Below, piece after piece: positions 27,063 through 35,875 of a DNA stretch of 64,000 nucleotides. The notes beneath the pieces were generated by a model. The model was not told where the DNA came from. It worked only from the letters and a program-made list of their open reading frames with translations, and searched no databases. Within the stretch, counting starts at the first letter, position 1, and each line of letters begins with the position of its first letter. The DNA comes from Bacteroidota bacterium (GTDB lineage: Bacteria > Bacteroidota > Bacteroidia > Bacteroidales > FEN-979), in assembly GCA_026391805.1 (NCBI GenBank), contig JAPLDJ010000025.1:1-64000 (forward strand), read 5' to 3'. The translations under genes were made by a program, and so were the position numbers.

Positions 27063-27469
27063 ATGGCTAAAACAAAAAAAGAACCTGTCGAAGAACCCCT
27101 CGAAAAGAAACTCTGTAAAGCGGCCGACAAGCTCCGCAAGAACATGGATGCCGCGGAATACAAGCATGTGGTTATGGGGCTGATCTTCCTGAAATACATA
27201 TCGGATGCCTTTGAGGAGATGTACCGGAAACTGGTTGCGCAGAAAAGCGAAGGTGACGATCAGGAAGGTAATAATGAAAATACTGCTAAAGAGGTAAGGG
27301 CCAGCGCCATCATCGACTGGACAATTCGTGAAAGCGAAAGGGTCAGGCTCATGGTAACTGTCAAACGAACGCTAAACAAGTATGGTTATCCGCCTGATAA
27401 GCAGCAGAAGGCTATTGAAACTGTTTAAAGCAGGCGGAGATGATGGCGGAGTATTGGGTAAATGGATAA
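27063..27469 (+). pseudogene. type I restriction-modification deletion scar: hsdM start joined to hsdR end
   Basis: The first 70 codons encode the N-terminus of a HsdM methyltransferase ([41 protein letters not shown]). From about codon 80 the frame is the very C-terminus of a HsdR nuclease ([41 protein letters not shown]). Nothing of the methyltransferase core, HsdS or the HsdR helicase remains, so one in-frame deletion removed several kilobases. The frame then stops early at 27426-27428. Adding one T to the T-run at 27424-27426 would let it continue as [14 protein letters not shown] to a stop at 27467-27469, the expected end of HsdR. The region cannot restrict or methylate. Confidence 0.85.
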
Positions 27470-27796
27470 AAGGAAAATTTTGTGTGTACATTTGTTTAAG
27501 AAAAATCAGTCTAATTGCCAGTCTCCGTTAATTTGCAATTGTCTTTTTTATTTATTGAAGTTAAAATATACAGATTGCTCAATTAAAACTGACGCAAGAA
27601 AGGATGTTTGACCGGTGCATCCATACCAAAGCCAAAGCTATAATAGATAAATTACCACAAAGGAATTTAGCCATAGCGTTATTGGAGATATGTGCAGCAA
27701 GATCCGGAAAATGAGCAGGGGGGTGTGTTATTTGAATGGATAAAGTAAGAGAAATTTAAGTAGATTTTATTGTAAGTCAATATTAATAACGCGGCT
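27470..27796. other. AT-rich spacer with one short unrecognised frame
   Basis: Between the hsd scar and the TPR gene. A 36-codon frame at 27604-27714 reads through KAKAIIDKLPQRNLAIALLEICAA, an amphipathic helix that could be the remnant of a small gene, but I do not recognise it. Nothing else supported. Confidence 0.35.
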
Positions 27797-29137
27797 ATGA
27801 AATCAAAAAAAGAAATCCAAGAAGAGATAATTTCAAGGTTTTTAACAGCGTATAAGTTTATTTATAAAAAAGAAGACAAACTAACTTTTATAACAAAATT
27901 TTTAAGGCAAGGAAAAGAATTGGATAATAAGCTGTTAAGTTCTTTCTTTAGTGGGTATAAATTTTATATTAATGAAGATTATGAAAAAGCAATAATGGCT
28001 TTTAATAAAGCCATTGAACTCGATCCGAAATTTAGTTATCCATGGAATGGTCTTGGCATAGTTTATAGTGACCTGAAAGACTATGATAAAGCAATCAAGG
28101 CCTTTAACAAAGGGATCGAACTCGATCCGAAATTTAGTAATCCATGGAATGGTCTTGGCAATGTTTATGATGACCTGAAAGACTGTGATAAAGCAAAAGA
28201 GGCTTATAACAAAGCAATCGTGCTCGATCCAAAAAATAGTCATCCATGGAATGGCCTTGGAATTGTTTATTTCAAACTGAAAGACTATGATAAAGCAATA
28301 GAGGCCTATTACAAAGCAATCGAACTCGATCCAAAATTTAGTTATCCATGGAATGGTCTTGGAATTGTCTATCGCAAACTGAAAGACTATGATAAAGCAA
28401 AAGAGACTTATAGTAAAGCCATTGAACTCGATCCAAAAAATAGTTATCCATGGAATGGTCTTGGAAATGTTTATAGTGACTTGAATGACTATGATAAAGC
28501 AAAAGAGGCTTATAATAAAGCCATTGAACTCGATCCAAAAAATAGTTATCCATGGAATGGTCTTGGAAATGTTTATTGTGACCTGAAAGGCTATGATAAA
28601 GCAATAGAGGATTATAACAAAGCAATCGAACTAGATCCAAAATATAGTACTCCATGGAATGGTCTTGGAATTGTTTATTTCAATCTGAAAGACTATAATA
28701 AAGCAAAAGAGGCCTATTTAAAGTCAATCGAATTTGAAAAAATCAATTCACATGCAAATAGAAATCTAGGATTATTACTTTTCAATAACTTAAATGCAAA
28801 TGATGAGGCAATTAAGTATTTTCAAAAAGCAAAGGAACTATTTGAAAATGAAGGGGATAATTATTATGTTTCCGTTACTCAAAATAATATCAACTCAGTC
28901 CTTGAGGCTATAAATCTTGAAAAACAGATTGAAAAAGAAAAGACCAGCAAAGAAATAAAGGATCCTTTATTTGATATACTTCGAAAAACAGAAGATTTTG
29001 AAAAAGAGATTTACGAAAAGCAGAAAAAATTTCTGTCTTTTGTTGAAGATCAAAAACCTATAGTAGATGATAATTGTTATATCAAGGTGTTTCACATGCT
29101 CATAACGATCATACTTCCGATCTGGAATCAATTTTAA
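27797..29137 (+). CDS. TPR-repeat protein, truncated N-terminal part of a TPR/MBL gene
   Basis: Residues about 61-300 are seven almost identical 34-residue tetratricopeptide repeats (DYDKAIEAYNKAIELDPK, then SYPWNGLGIVY and a short SDLK-type turn), followed by two degenerate repeats and a helical linker to about residue 425. It ends NCYIKV and then an out-of-frame tail, VFHMLITIILPIWNQF. In the other frame the same DNA continues as VSHAHNDHTSDLES, a metallo-beta-lactamase metal site. In related proteins the two parts form one chain with about 50 residues between these points, so this gene has lost an internal segment. The TPR part may still be made and bind a protein partner. Confidence 0.75.
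   Translation: MKSKKEIQEEIISRFLTAYKFIYKKEDKLTFITKFLRQGKELDNKLLSSFFSGYKFYINEDYEKAIMAFNKAIELDPKFSYPWNGLGIVYSDLKDYDKAIKAFNKGIELDPKFSNPWNGLGNVYDDLKDCDKAKEAYNKAIVLDPKNSHPWNGLGIVYFKLKDYDKAIEAYYKAIELDPKFSYPWNGLGIVYRKLKDYDKAKETYSKAIELDPKNSYPWNGLGNVYSDLNDYDKAKEAYNKAIELDPKNSYPWNGLGNVYCDLKGYDKAIEDYNKAIELDPKYSTPWNGLGIVYFNLKDYNKAKEAYLKSIEFEKINSHANRNLGLLLFNNLNANDEAIKYFQKAKELFENEGDNYYVSVTQNNINSVLEAINLEKQIEKEKTSKEIKDPLFDILRKTEDFEKEIYEKQKKFLSFVEDQKPIVDDNCYIKVFHMLITIILPIWNQF
27977..28690 (+). repeat. seven tandem 102-base repeats encoding TPR units
   Basis: The DNA repeats with a 102-base period from the codons for DYEKAI to those for YFNLK. Copies differ at few positions, and the segment encoding PWNGLG is nearly invariant. 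This points to recent unequal duplication and makes the copy number liable to change and to assembly error. Confidence 0.8.
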
Positions 29138-30069
29138 CCCTGTTAAACAATTGTAATAAAAGAAGGAAGGGCATCGATGATTTAATTAATGAGGATACAG
29201 TAAGGTCAGATCTTGCAAAAGCGAAAGGAGTAGATATAGCATCAATAACAGAACCTGAAATTGAAAGGGCATTTCTTGAAAAATCCCCCAGGCGGAAAAT
29301 AATTCAATTCTTTCTTACAAAAAGTGTAGTAAAAAAGTTTAGCGGTATGCTGAATTCTTACGCCTCTGAAGATTATATATATCATACAATTGAAGAAGGT
29401 GATGAGAAAGAAATTATAAAAGATTTAGTTAAGGTCAAGATGATATTTGCTGCTCATGATGATATCATTTCCGACAGAGATTCATTAGGTTTTATCTTTT
29501 ACTTTCAAGATAATGTTTTAGTTTATACAGGAGATACAGGATGGAATGAAAAAATTGAACAACAATATAAAGAAGAGCGTAAAAGTTTAAAAGATAAAAA
29601 GATTATTCTGCTTTGTCATATGGGGGGATTTAAATCAGAGGAGAATAGGTATTTTGAACCTAAACAAAGGAGTGTATCATTCTACCTGCAACATTTAGGT
29701 AGGTTGGGGTTAGGAAAATTGATCATAACATTGAAACCAGACCTTTGTATTATTTCTGAATTTGGTGAAGAATTAAAAAATTTCAGGGAAAAAATATGCG
29801 ATGTATATCAGAAAGTATTTCCTGATACAAAGTTTCTTCCTGCGGATATAGGGTTGGAATATCATTTTATAACAAATAAAATAATGGCCATTTCAGAGTT
29901 GGATCTTGAAACCTACAAATTTAAAACGGAACTGACAGATCCTAAGAAAGTAAAAACCTGCCTTTTAAGAAAAGATTATTCCTTGCATTATTATAAAAGT
30001 GGTGGTGGTTTCTCTGAGAGCGATTTGATACAAGTTCTCATTGAGAATTTTAATGAAAGTACAAAATAA
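29074..30069 (+). pseudogene. metallo-beta-lactamase-fold remnant downstream of the TPR part
   Basis: Starting in the frame that reads VSHAHNDHTSDLESILTLL, this carries the HxHxDH metal motif, then AAHDDIISDRDSLGFIFYF, VLVYTGDTGWNE and LLCHMGG with later metal ligands, and LGLGKLIITLKPDLCIISEFGEEL. These belong to an MBL-fold hydrolase family often joined to repeat domains. The first strands of the fold (usually a GGGYFI and VIDPG region) are missing. The breakpoint is near 29079-29090, where the TPR frame ends NCYIKV. The rest of the frame is open to 30069, so the damage is probably recent. An assembly error across the junction is possible. Confidence 0.7.
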
Positions 30070-30472
30070 TTGATTTTATCTAAAGTATTTCCCAGTGCGA
30101 GCTCAGCGAAATTGTAGGGGCGATTTATCAATAGATCCGAAGGCAGGTTTAGAACAGGTAATTCAGGATTGTAAAGATTTCCGCACGAAATCCATTTTTG
30201 TAAAACCGTGAAAAGCCCCTATCAAATTTCCGTAGGAAATTCATTATATGATATCTGGATAATGCATCCCGTACCGGGATGAGACGATATTGGATAACGT
30301 TTTTTATACAAAAATGGATCACCGATGGGGATCACCGGAAGGTGGTTTATCAGTAGGTGCGCTGCGACGAAGCAACCCCCAAACTTGAAGGAGTGTGACT
30401 GCCAGATAACGAGTGTGGCGAATTGAAATTTCGGGCCGGATAGACTCTTTGCAATTTGACCTCAGGCCGGAT
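30070..30472. repeat. palindrome-rich non-coding region at the right edge of the island
   Basis: No gene. Short palindromes include AATTTCCGTAGGAAATT (about 30222-30240), CATCCCGTACCGGGATG (about 30267-30284), and inverted arms CCATTTTTGTA (about 30191) and TACAAAAATGG (about 30307). Close by is GCGCTGCGACGAAGCAACC, part of a Bacteroidetes interspersed repeat. It looks like the debris of a small mobile element or REP-type repeats and marks the return from low to normal GC. Confidence 0.45.
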
Positions 30473-31465
30473 TCATTTGAATTTAAACGTAAAATCGGGG
30501 TAGGGGCTGCCTGGTATTACCAAGCTGTCCTTGACCCAAAGCGTGTCATTGCCAAATGGTTTGTACCCCTTAATGTAATATTTGCCGTTTTGCGCAAGGC
30601 CGGAAACATACCCGAGCCCGTTGATGTTCGTGGAGGATGAATAAAAGCTTCCTTCGCAGGGTTTCGGTTTGTAAAATGGCCGGGGATCTGAATAGAGGCA
30701 CCAGGTAACGTTAGGTTGAGGAGTGCTGCCCGATCTGTCCAGAATCATTATCCTGACAAACCCGACGGAATCCGTGGGTAATAACTCCAGAAGGTTTCCT
30801 CCTACCCTGAACTCCGAAAAGGTTCTGATGCGTGAAAATGTCATCATCCTTCCGCCGATGAAGATGTTTTTTGTCGCAAAGAAAGTGTAATTAAGGGTGT
30901 CTGAAAAAGGTACAAGAGGACTGATAAAGAATCCGTTTGCATCACTCTGCAGCTTATAAGTATAGTGGGTCGAGTTGGGGACAAAGTTATAACCGATGTA
31001 AACATCGGCCGATCTGACGGTCATGGAACCGTTGGTCAGAGAATCGTGCATTTCAACTACTCCAGAAAGACGTCCGGTTTTGAGATCGGGTCTGAGAAAC
31101 AGGGTCAGGTTTTCCTGCGGATAGCCAAGGTTTGTGTCAAGCGAAACGGTGTATTGTACACCATCCCTGAGGTAACTTTTTATGGCATAAAGCTGGTACT
31201 TGCCGTCTGATAGTAAAAACGGTATCTCAAAATGCCCGTATTTATCAGATGGTGTCTTATAACTATAGGTTACAGTATTGGGTTTATAGTCAAACCCCAC
31301 ATAAACCATCGCATTGGGAACCGGAACCTTTCCGTTTGAAAGAGAATCGTTCGTTATCAGGTTCCCTGAAATTTTCCCGGAGCTGCCGAAACCACTTTTT
31401 TCCTTCACGCAGGATGTAAATGCAACAGCTACAGCAAGCATCATAAAGAAGATTAACTTTTTCAT
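30473..31465 (-). CDS. lipoprotein with two tandem carboxypeptidase-regulatory-like repeats
   Basis: A 330-aa protein with lipoprotein signal MLAVAVAFTSC. Two homologous domains of about 100 residues follow: GKISGNLITNDSLSNGKVPV with AMVYVGFDYKPNTVTYSYKT, and GRLSGVVEMHDSLTNGSMTV with ADVYIGYNFVPNSTHYTYKL. Each then has a GHFEIPF or GFFISPL strand, as in transthyretin/CarboxypepD_reg-like folds. A third, diverged copy may form the C-terminus (GFVRIMILDRSGSTPQPNVTWCLY). It is probably a surface or periplasmic binding lipoprotein, and the last gene of the three-gene operon headed by the protease gene. Confidence 0.65.
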   Translation of the reverse strand: MKKLIFFMMLAVAVAFTSCVKEKSGFGSSGKISGNLITNDSLSNGKVPVPNAMVYVGFDYKPNTVTYSYKTPSDKYGHFEIPFLLSDGKYQLYAIKSYLRDGVQYTVSLDTNLGYPQENLTLFLRPDLKTGRLSGVVEMHDSLTNGSMTVRSADVYIGYNFVPNSTHYTYKLQSDANGFFISPLVPFSDTLNYTFFATKNIFIGGRMMTFSRIRTFSEFRVGGNLLELLPTDSVGFVRIMILDRSGSTPQPNVTWCLYSDPRPFYKPKPCEGSFYSSSTNINGLGYVSGLAQNGKYYIKGYKPFGNDTLWVKDSLVIPGSPYPDFTFKFK

Positions 31466-31524
31466 ATTTTCGATTTCTGAATTGATAAGTTAATTGTTTT
31501 CATGCTTTTTTAACAACCTGACCC

Positions 31525-33825
31525 TTATTTTTTAAACGCAAAGAACTGTAACATTTTAAGTGCAAGCGACAGGTCAATGTTGATTCCGATATAAAGGTTT
31601 TTCCAGTCGAGGTAATCCTTTGATGTCGCCGTTCCGTTTACATATTTCCATTGTTTCTTGACGATAAGCTGGGAGCCGGCTGTCAGCGACAGGCCACTCC
31701 AAAGGTCAATGCCAGCGCCGATATAATAGATGTTCGGCATGTTCAGTGCATCCACCCCCAGGACGAGAAAGATCTTCCGGTAGTCAAAGTAGGGGCGGCG
31801 CTTAGAGGATATTACAAAATAGGGATCCATGACAGCAGTCCGCCAGGGATGGATCGTTAATCCGGCCATGAGGTACATTCCGCTGTAATATTTCGTCGAT
31901 AAGGTTCCGTCCGAATTTATCGTGACCTGCGGATCCTTTGCGAAACTGTACAGGAACCCCGCAGTGGGCCAAAAAAGGTAGCGCTTGTTCTTCCTGTATT
32001 CAAAAGAATCTATCCGGTTACCCTGTTTGATCTGATAGCATACCTTGTAGGAGCTGACAAAATTGGGAAGGTTTTTCCCCGTAGTGTCCTGGGTGTGTTT
32101 TAACGGGGTTGACGCCGGTAGCTGGAAATAATCAAACCAGGGAGAATATTTAAGTATTTTATTAAAAAACCCCATGTCCCTGGTTACGCGTTCTTGAGTA
32201 TTCGCATCAATCTGATCCTCGCATGGTGCACCATCACCACTTTTATTTATCAAGCCCTTTACATTTGTTATAAAATCAAGGATCTTTCCTAATGCCGGTA
32301 ATGCCTCCGATTCAACTACTGAAACATCCGTAACTGGCTTTATGAACTGGGTAAATTCAGCCTTTTTTGTTGTATTCTCGATCATGATCATTACATGGGA
32401 GGTTTCATCATAATTATCCATGAACGACATCATTGGCAAGCATCCGTTCTCCGCATCATGCTCACGGATAAACGTGTTCCCGGAAGGCCTGCATATGGGT
32501 CCGGAGTTGACGACCACCTTCCCCGCGTAAAGAAAAACATCTTTTTGCTGAAGTTTCTTCCTGCGGTCTTTAACTATTGAATCTGCCCTCGCATTTTCTT
32601 TATTCTGTTTTGCAAGATCCAGGTTTGTATCGATTATCATTTGTATTCTAAGCCTTATCTGGCCTAGCTTTTCTTCAAGACGGAGCAAGGTGTCGGGTAT
32701 GGAACCAAGGCAGGTGTCACATCCGGCATGATTGGCTGAAAGCACGGATGCAATGGCGCTTTTCTTTTCAGTCAGGCCATTTAATTCAACTTTAGCATGT
32801 GCAATAATTGTATCATTACCGGATATCTTCTTATTCCTATTGACAATGGTATCCTTGTAAGATATCATGCTCGATTCCGTCTCAAAGGGAATAAATGACG
32901 GAACGCCCCCGGTATACCATAGGAACAGTTTGATCCACTCCTTGTTCTTTTTCAGATAGGTTCTTATCTGCTCGCACTGAGTTTTATCCAATTGGTCTAG
33001 CAAGTTTTGAGTTTCTTTGATATTCTCACATTTTTCTTCCCGGAGATTCGCATGAATTTCTTTAGTAATTTTCACAGCTTCGTTAAAAACATCCAAAACA
33101 GCTTTGAATTCTTTGGCATCAGGGATATTCTCCTGTATTGCTTTCTGATTGTTCTGAACATACCTGCTCTCAATGGGTGTAAAACGTAATTCATAACGGA
33201 ATCCGTCTGGAATATTATTTCTAGTTGATCGGAGGATCTCCTGAACCTGAGCGGGGGTCAGCATGGTACTGTCTGAAAAATTCAGGATGATTGGTTCAAC
33301 ATTATTCGAAACAAGTATCTCTATCGTAAAGAATTTTTCGTAGGTTTCTTTCCTGAAATTTTCAGCTACGGCATTGTCATAGTATTGTATGCTATCTGCT
33401 TCATCCACCCTTGAATTTACGAGGCTCTTCTCAAATTTGAACTTGCCGTTTAGAAAAACTGCGGTTGACAGGTATTCTTGCATCAGCGTCTTTATTTCAG
33501 CCGGCTTAAAATCAAAGTAACGGGTGAGGACTTCCTGGTTTTCCTGTTTTTTTAAATGCGTGAATGCATCCAGATACTTATTCAAGACGGGCTGGATCCG
33601 ATTCCGTAATGTCCTGTCGTTGTCTTCAATTTTAAAATAAATCGTACGCTTCTTTTTCAGCAAAGGATAGTTGTTCTTTACTCCTTCGATCCTTAATAAA
33701 CGGCCGTTTGCATTAAAGATGTAACCGATGGATTTGTTCTTCGGCGAAGCCGCTACCGAACCGGCAAGAAAAACTGCAAGACCGATGGCAAAAAACAAAA
33801 ATGAGATCCTTGATTTTGTCGACAT
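31525..33825 (-). CDS. large exported protein with C-terminal barrel-like region
   Basis: A 766-aa protein with signal peptide FLFFAIGLAVFLAGSVAASPK. The N-terminal third has helical segments (for example LDQLDKTQCEQIRTYLKKNKEWIKLFLWY) and a coiled-coil-like stretch near residues 340-420. The last 150 residues have beta strands with aromatic and glycine patterns (KYYSGMYLMAGLTIHP, IYYIGAGIDLWSGLSLTAGS, NLYIGINIDLSLALKMLQFFAFKK), resembling an outer-membrane barrel. No known family recognised. Its start is 2 bases after the protease stop, so the two are translated together. It contains NSRVDEADSI, a motif also found as NSSRVDETEGI in the protease. Confidence 0.55.
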   Translation of the reverse strand: MSTKSRISFLFFAIGLAVFLAGSVAASPKNKSIGYIFNANGRLLRIEGVKNNYPLLKKKRTIYFKIEDNDRTLRNRIQPVLNKYLDAFTHLKKQENQEVLTRYFDFKPAEIKTLMQEYLSTAVFLNGKFKFEKSLVNSRVDEADSIQYYDNAVAENFRKETYEKFFTIEILVSNNVEPIILNFSDSTMLTPAQVQEILRSTRNNIPDGFRYELRFTPIESRYVQNNQKAIQENIPDAKEFKAVLDVFNEAVKITKEIHANLREEKCENIKETQNLLDQLDKTQCEQIRTYLKKNKEWIKLFLWYTGGVPSFIPFETESSMISYKDTIVNRNKKISGNDTIIAHAKVELNGLTEKKSAIASVLSANHAGCDTCLGSIPDTLLRLEEKLGQIRLRIQMIIDTNLDLAKQNKENARADSIVKDRRKKLQQKDVFLYAGKVVVNSGPICRPSGNTFIREHDAENGCLPMMSFMDNYDETSHVMIMIENTTKKAEFTQFIKPVTDVSVVESEALPALGKILDFITNVKGLINKSGDGAPCEDQIDANTQERVTRDMGFFNKILKYSPWFDYFQLPASTPLKHTQDTTGKNLPNFVSSYKVCYQIKQGNRIDSFEYRKNKRYLFWPTAGFLYSFAKDPQVTINSDGTLSTKYYSGMYLMAGLTIHPWRTAVMDPYFVISSKRRPYFDYRKIFLVLGVDALNMPNIYYIGAGIDLWSGLSLTAGSQLIVKKQWKYVNGTATSKDYLDWKNLYIGINIDLSLALKMLQFFAFKK

Positions 33826-33827
33826 TA

Positions 33828-35021
33828 CTAATATTTTTTTAAAGCGTTAATAATTCTTTCCACTTTTTCACCGAAATGGTTTTCGGGATAATCCTCTGGA
33901 TGGTGAGTAGATACAGCACAGCCGGTAGCTCCTTGTTCAAAATCATTGTTTCCGCAAACCAGCATGCCCACAACTTTTTTTGTGCCGGAACGAAAGACCG
34001 GTGATCCTGAATTCCCTGCATATGCATTAAGGTTTGTGATGAAATAATTATCTGCGGAATAGGATATCTTTCCATCCGGAGCATATTTTAATGGCAGCCC
34101 CAGCGGATGCCCGAGCATGAATAAGCGTGTTGTTATCGGATTAATGGACGAGGGGGGTACATTGTCCAACTCCGCATACCTGAACTCCGGAACAGGACGA
34201 TCGACCTGGATAATTGTAAATTCCAAGTTTTTGTCTTCCGGTTTAAGGGTTACTTTGCCCACCGGTCTAAATACCCTTGTTTTTGATATTATTGCGCCCG
34301 AATCAATCTCAAGGAAATCGAAAATAAATAAGTAGTTACTATAATCGGTTTCATTATTTTTCTTAAAACAATGGGTAGCGGTGACAATTAAATTGTCCTT
34401 ATACGCCCACCCTGTTCCTGTTGAAGCACAGATCTCTTCTATGAATTTTTCACTCCTGCACAATTGTAAACTTACCGAGCCTGCAGTAACAAATTTGTAG
34501 CATAACTTAGAAGCTTTTATAGTGTATCCGGTATCTGTCTCTGTCAAATAACTTTTATTAATGATTGCACAAACACACCTCGCAGATTTGAGGACCTCGG
34601 AAGGAAGGATAGTTGTTTTAAATGAGTATATCCCGGTGATAGTATTAACTCCGTAATACAAGGACTTGTTTTTATTCAGTTCTTCTGTCCATTTTTTCTT
34701 GTTCTTTTCGTCATTGATCATAGACCTGATACCTTCAGTTTCATCGACCCTTGAAGAGTTGATATCGTCAGCAGGAAGATCCTTTGCAGCATTTATCATA
34801 GAAGCACTGTCTGAAATATGTCTCCTGACCTGAAACAGTAACAAAGAATTCAATGAATCAATAACCTTCCCGATCGAATCAAGGTTAATGTGTTCTGCTT
34901 TATTCTTTGTGCTTGAATCAGCTCCGGAAGTCTGTTGTATCTGCGCAGTGGCCGACAGGGTAATGGCCAAGAAAATTATCGCTGCAGAAAACTTTGGGAT
35001 ATTTAACCGGTGTTTAACCAT
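33828..35021 (-). CDS. secreted trypsin-like serine protease
   Basis: Signal peptide FSAAIIFLAITLSATAQ; the start at 35021 (MVKHRLN) is preferred over the one at 35048. After an N-terminal region of about 190 residues the chymotrypsin-fold domain shows the catalytic His in LIVTATHCFKKN, an Asp near EFTIIQVDRPV, and the Ser in AYAGNSGSPVFRSG, the classical GNSGSP motif. It should act in the periplasm or outside. It leads a three-gene operon with a large exported barrel-like protein and a lipoprotein, so it may process or be displayed by one of them. Target unknown. Confidence 0.82.
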   Translation of the reverse strand: MVKHRLNIPKFSAAIIFLAITLSATAQIQQTSGADSSTKNKAEHINLDSIGKVIDSLNSLLLFQVRRHISDSASMINAAKDLPADDINSSRVDETEGIRSMINDEKNKKKWTEELNKNKSLYYGVNTITGIYSFKTTILPSEVLKSARCVCAIINKSYLTETDTGYTIKASKLCYKFVTAGSVSLQLCRSEKFIEEICASTGTGWAYKDNLIVTATHCFKKNNETDYSNYLFIFDFLEIDSGAIISKTRVFRPVGKVTLKPEDKNLEFTIIQVDRPVPEFRYAELDNVPPSSINPITTRLFMLGHPLGLPLKYAPDGKISYSADNYFITNLNAYAGNSGSPVFRSGTKKVVGMLVCGNNDFEQGATGCAVSTHHPEDYPENHFGEKVERIINALKKY

Positions 35022-35330
35022 ACGAAAGATTCGTATAAGATGAAACATGCGTCAAATTATATCTGATGCGTAAATATAATCATAATTAAGTATTCTGCAT
35101 TACTATAAGTAAATATTTTTTGGATAAAGCGTTTATCGCCAGCTGCGGAGGGGGGAGCCGCTTTTCTTCCTTCTTTACGAAATTTGCGTAAATAAAATCA
35201 AATTCCTCCCGGCTGAGCGGAATTTGTAATTCCACTTAGCAGGGTAATTCATTTATTAATTTGGAATACGGGAATGACAAATATGCGAGTGAGAGGTAAA
35301 TAGTTTCAAAGAAAAAAACCAATTACAGTC

Positions 35331-35416
35331 GCCACATAAGCAGCCTTGGCTGGGGCATCCGCCGCAGGCGGATCGAACGAAGTGAGATAGCCCCAGACGC
35401 AGCTGCGATGTGGCGA
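35331..35416. repeat. nested palindrome (three-stem structure)
   Basis: CGCCACAT (35331-35338) pairs with ATGTGGCG (35409-35416). Inside, CTGGGGC pairs with GCCCCAG, and within that ATCCGCC pairs with GGCGGAT around a GCA loop. It is followed by a GAGGCCCGCCCGGCC repeat. The surrounding 440-base gap (35049-35492) has no gene. It looks like a REP/BIME-type element or a structured RNA. Confidence 0.55.
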
Positions 35417-35492
35417 TGAGGCCCGCCCGGCCTGAGGGCAAGTGAATCAGATGGTAAAATGGTAAGATTGTAAAATTGGATTTCGTTTTACC

Positions 35493-35837
35493 CTATTTGT
35501 TCCTGATACGCTTAAGAGCCGCTTGATGTCTGTAATTCTTACGGAGATATCCCTTCACCGCACCACGAAAGAATATCACGAAACCAACAAGCAGTATTGC
35601 ATGAACGGAATAGATCACAATGCGCCCCGTGTCGGTATGCAGGAAATGCGGGTTGCGTGAAACATGCCGGTGAATCCTGCCAGCCGTATCAGGATCATTT
35701 GATAACGGGCTGGTGGCAGTGGTGATACTATAAAATATCCACGCAACAAGCGCAATTAACCCGTTCGCGATCAGGTTGCTCAGGACCGGGTCCTTCCAGA
35801 TTTTTTTTATCAGCCGGCTAATTTCTTTCATTTTCAT
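35493..35837 (-). CDS. small membrane protein of unknown function
   Basis: A 114-aa protein with two hydrophobic segments: LIANGLIALVAWIFYSIT near residue 22 and IVIYSVHAILLVGFVIFF near 73. They are separated by a polar loop with HRHVSRNPHFLHTDTGR, and the ends are basic. It is likely an inner-membrane protein with both termini in the cytoplasm. No family recognised. Four 22-base tandem repeats lie upstream, in its likely promoter region. Confidence 0.55.
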   Translation of the reverse strand: MKMKEISRLIKKIWKDPVLSNLIANGLIALVAWIFYSITTATSPLSNDPDTAGRIHRHVSRNPHFLHTDTGRIVIYSVHAILLVGFVIFFRGAVKGYLRKNYRHQAALKRIRNK

Positions 35838-35875
35838 TTAACGGTTTGTTGTAGCTGCAAATACGTTCAAAAATG

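Noticed and set aside
27977-28690. Possible CRISPR or satellite repeat
   Set aside because: The 102-base period is in frame and encodes canonical 34-residue TPR units.
29073-29137. Programmed frameshift joining the TPR and MBL frames
   Set aside because: There is no slippery heptamer or pseudoknot in view, and the first MBL strands are absent, so a deletion explains it better.
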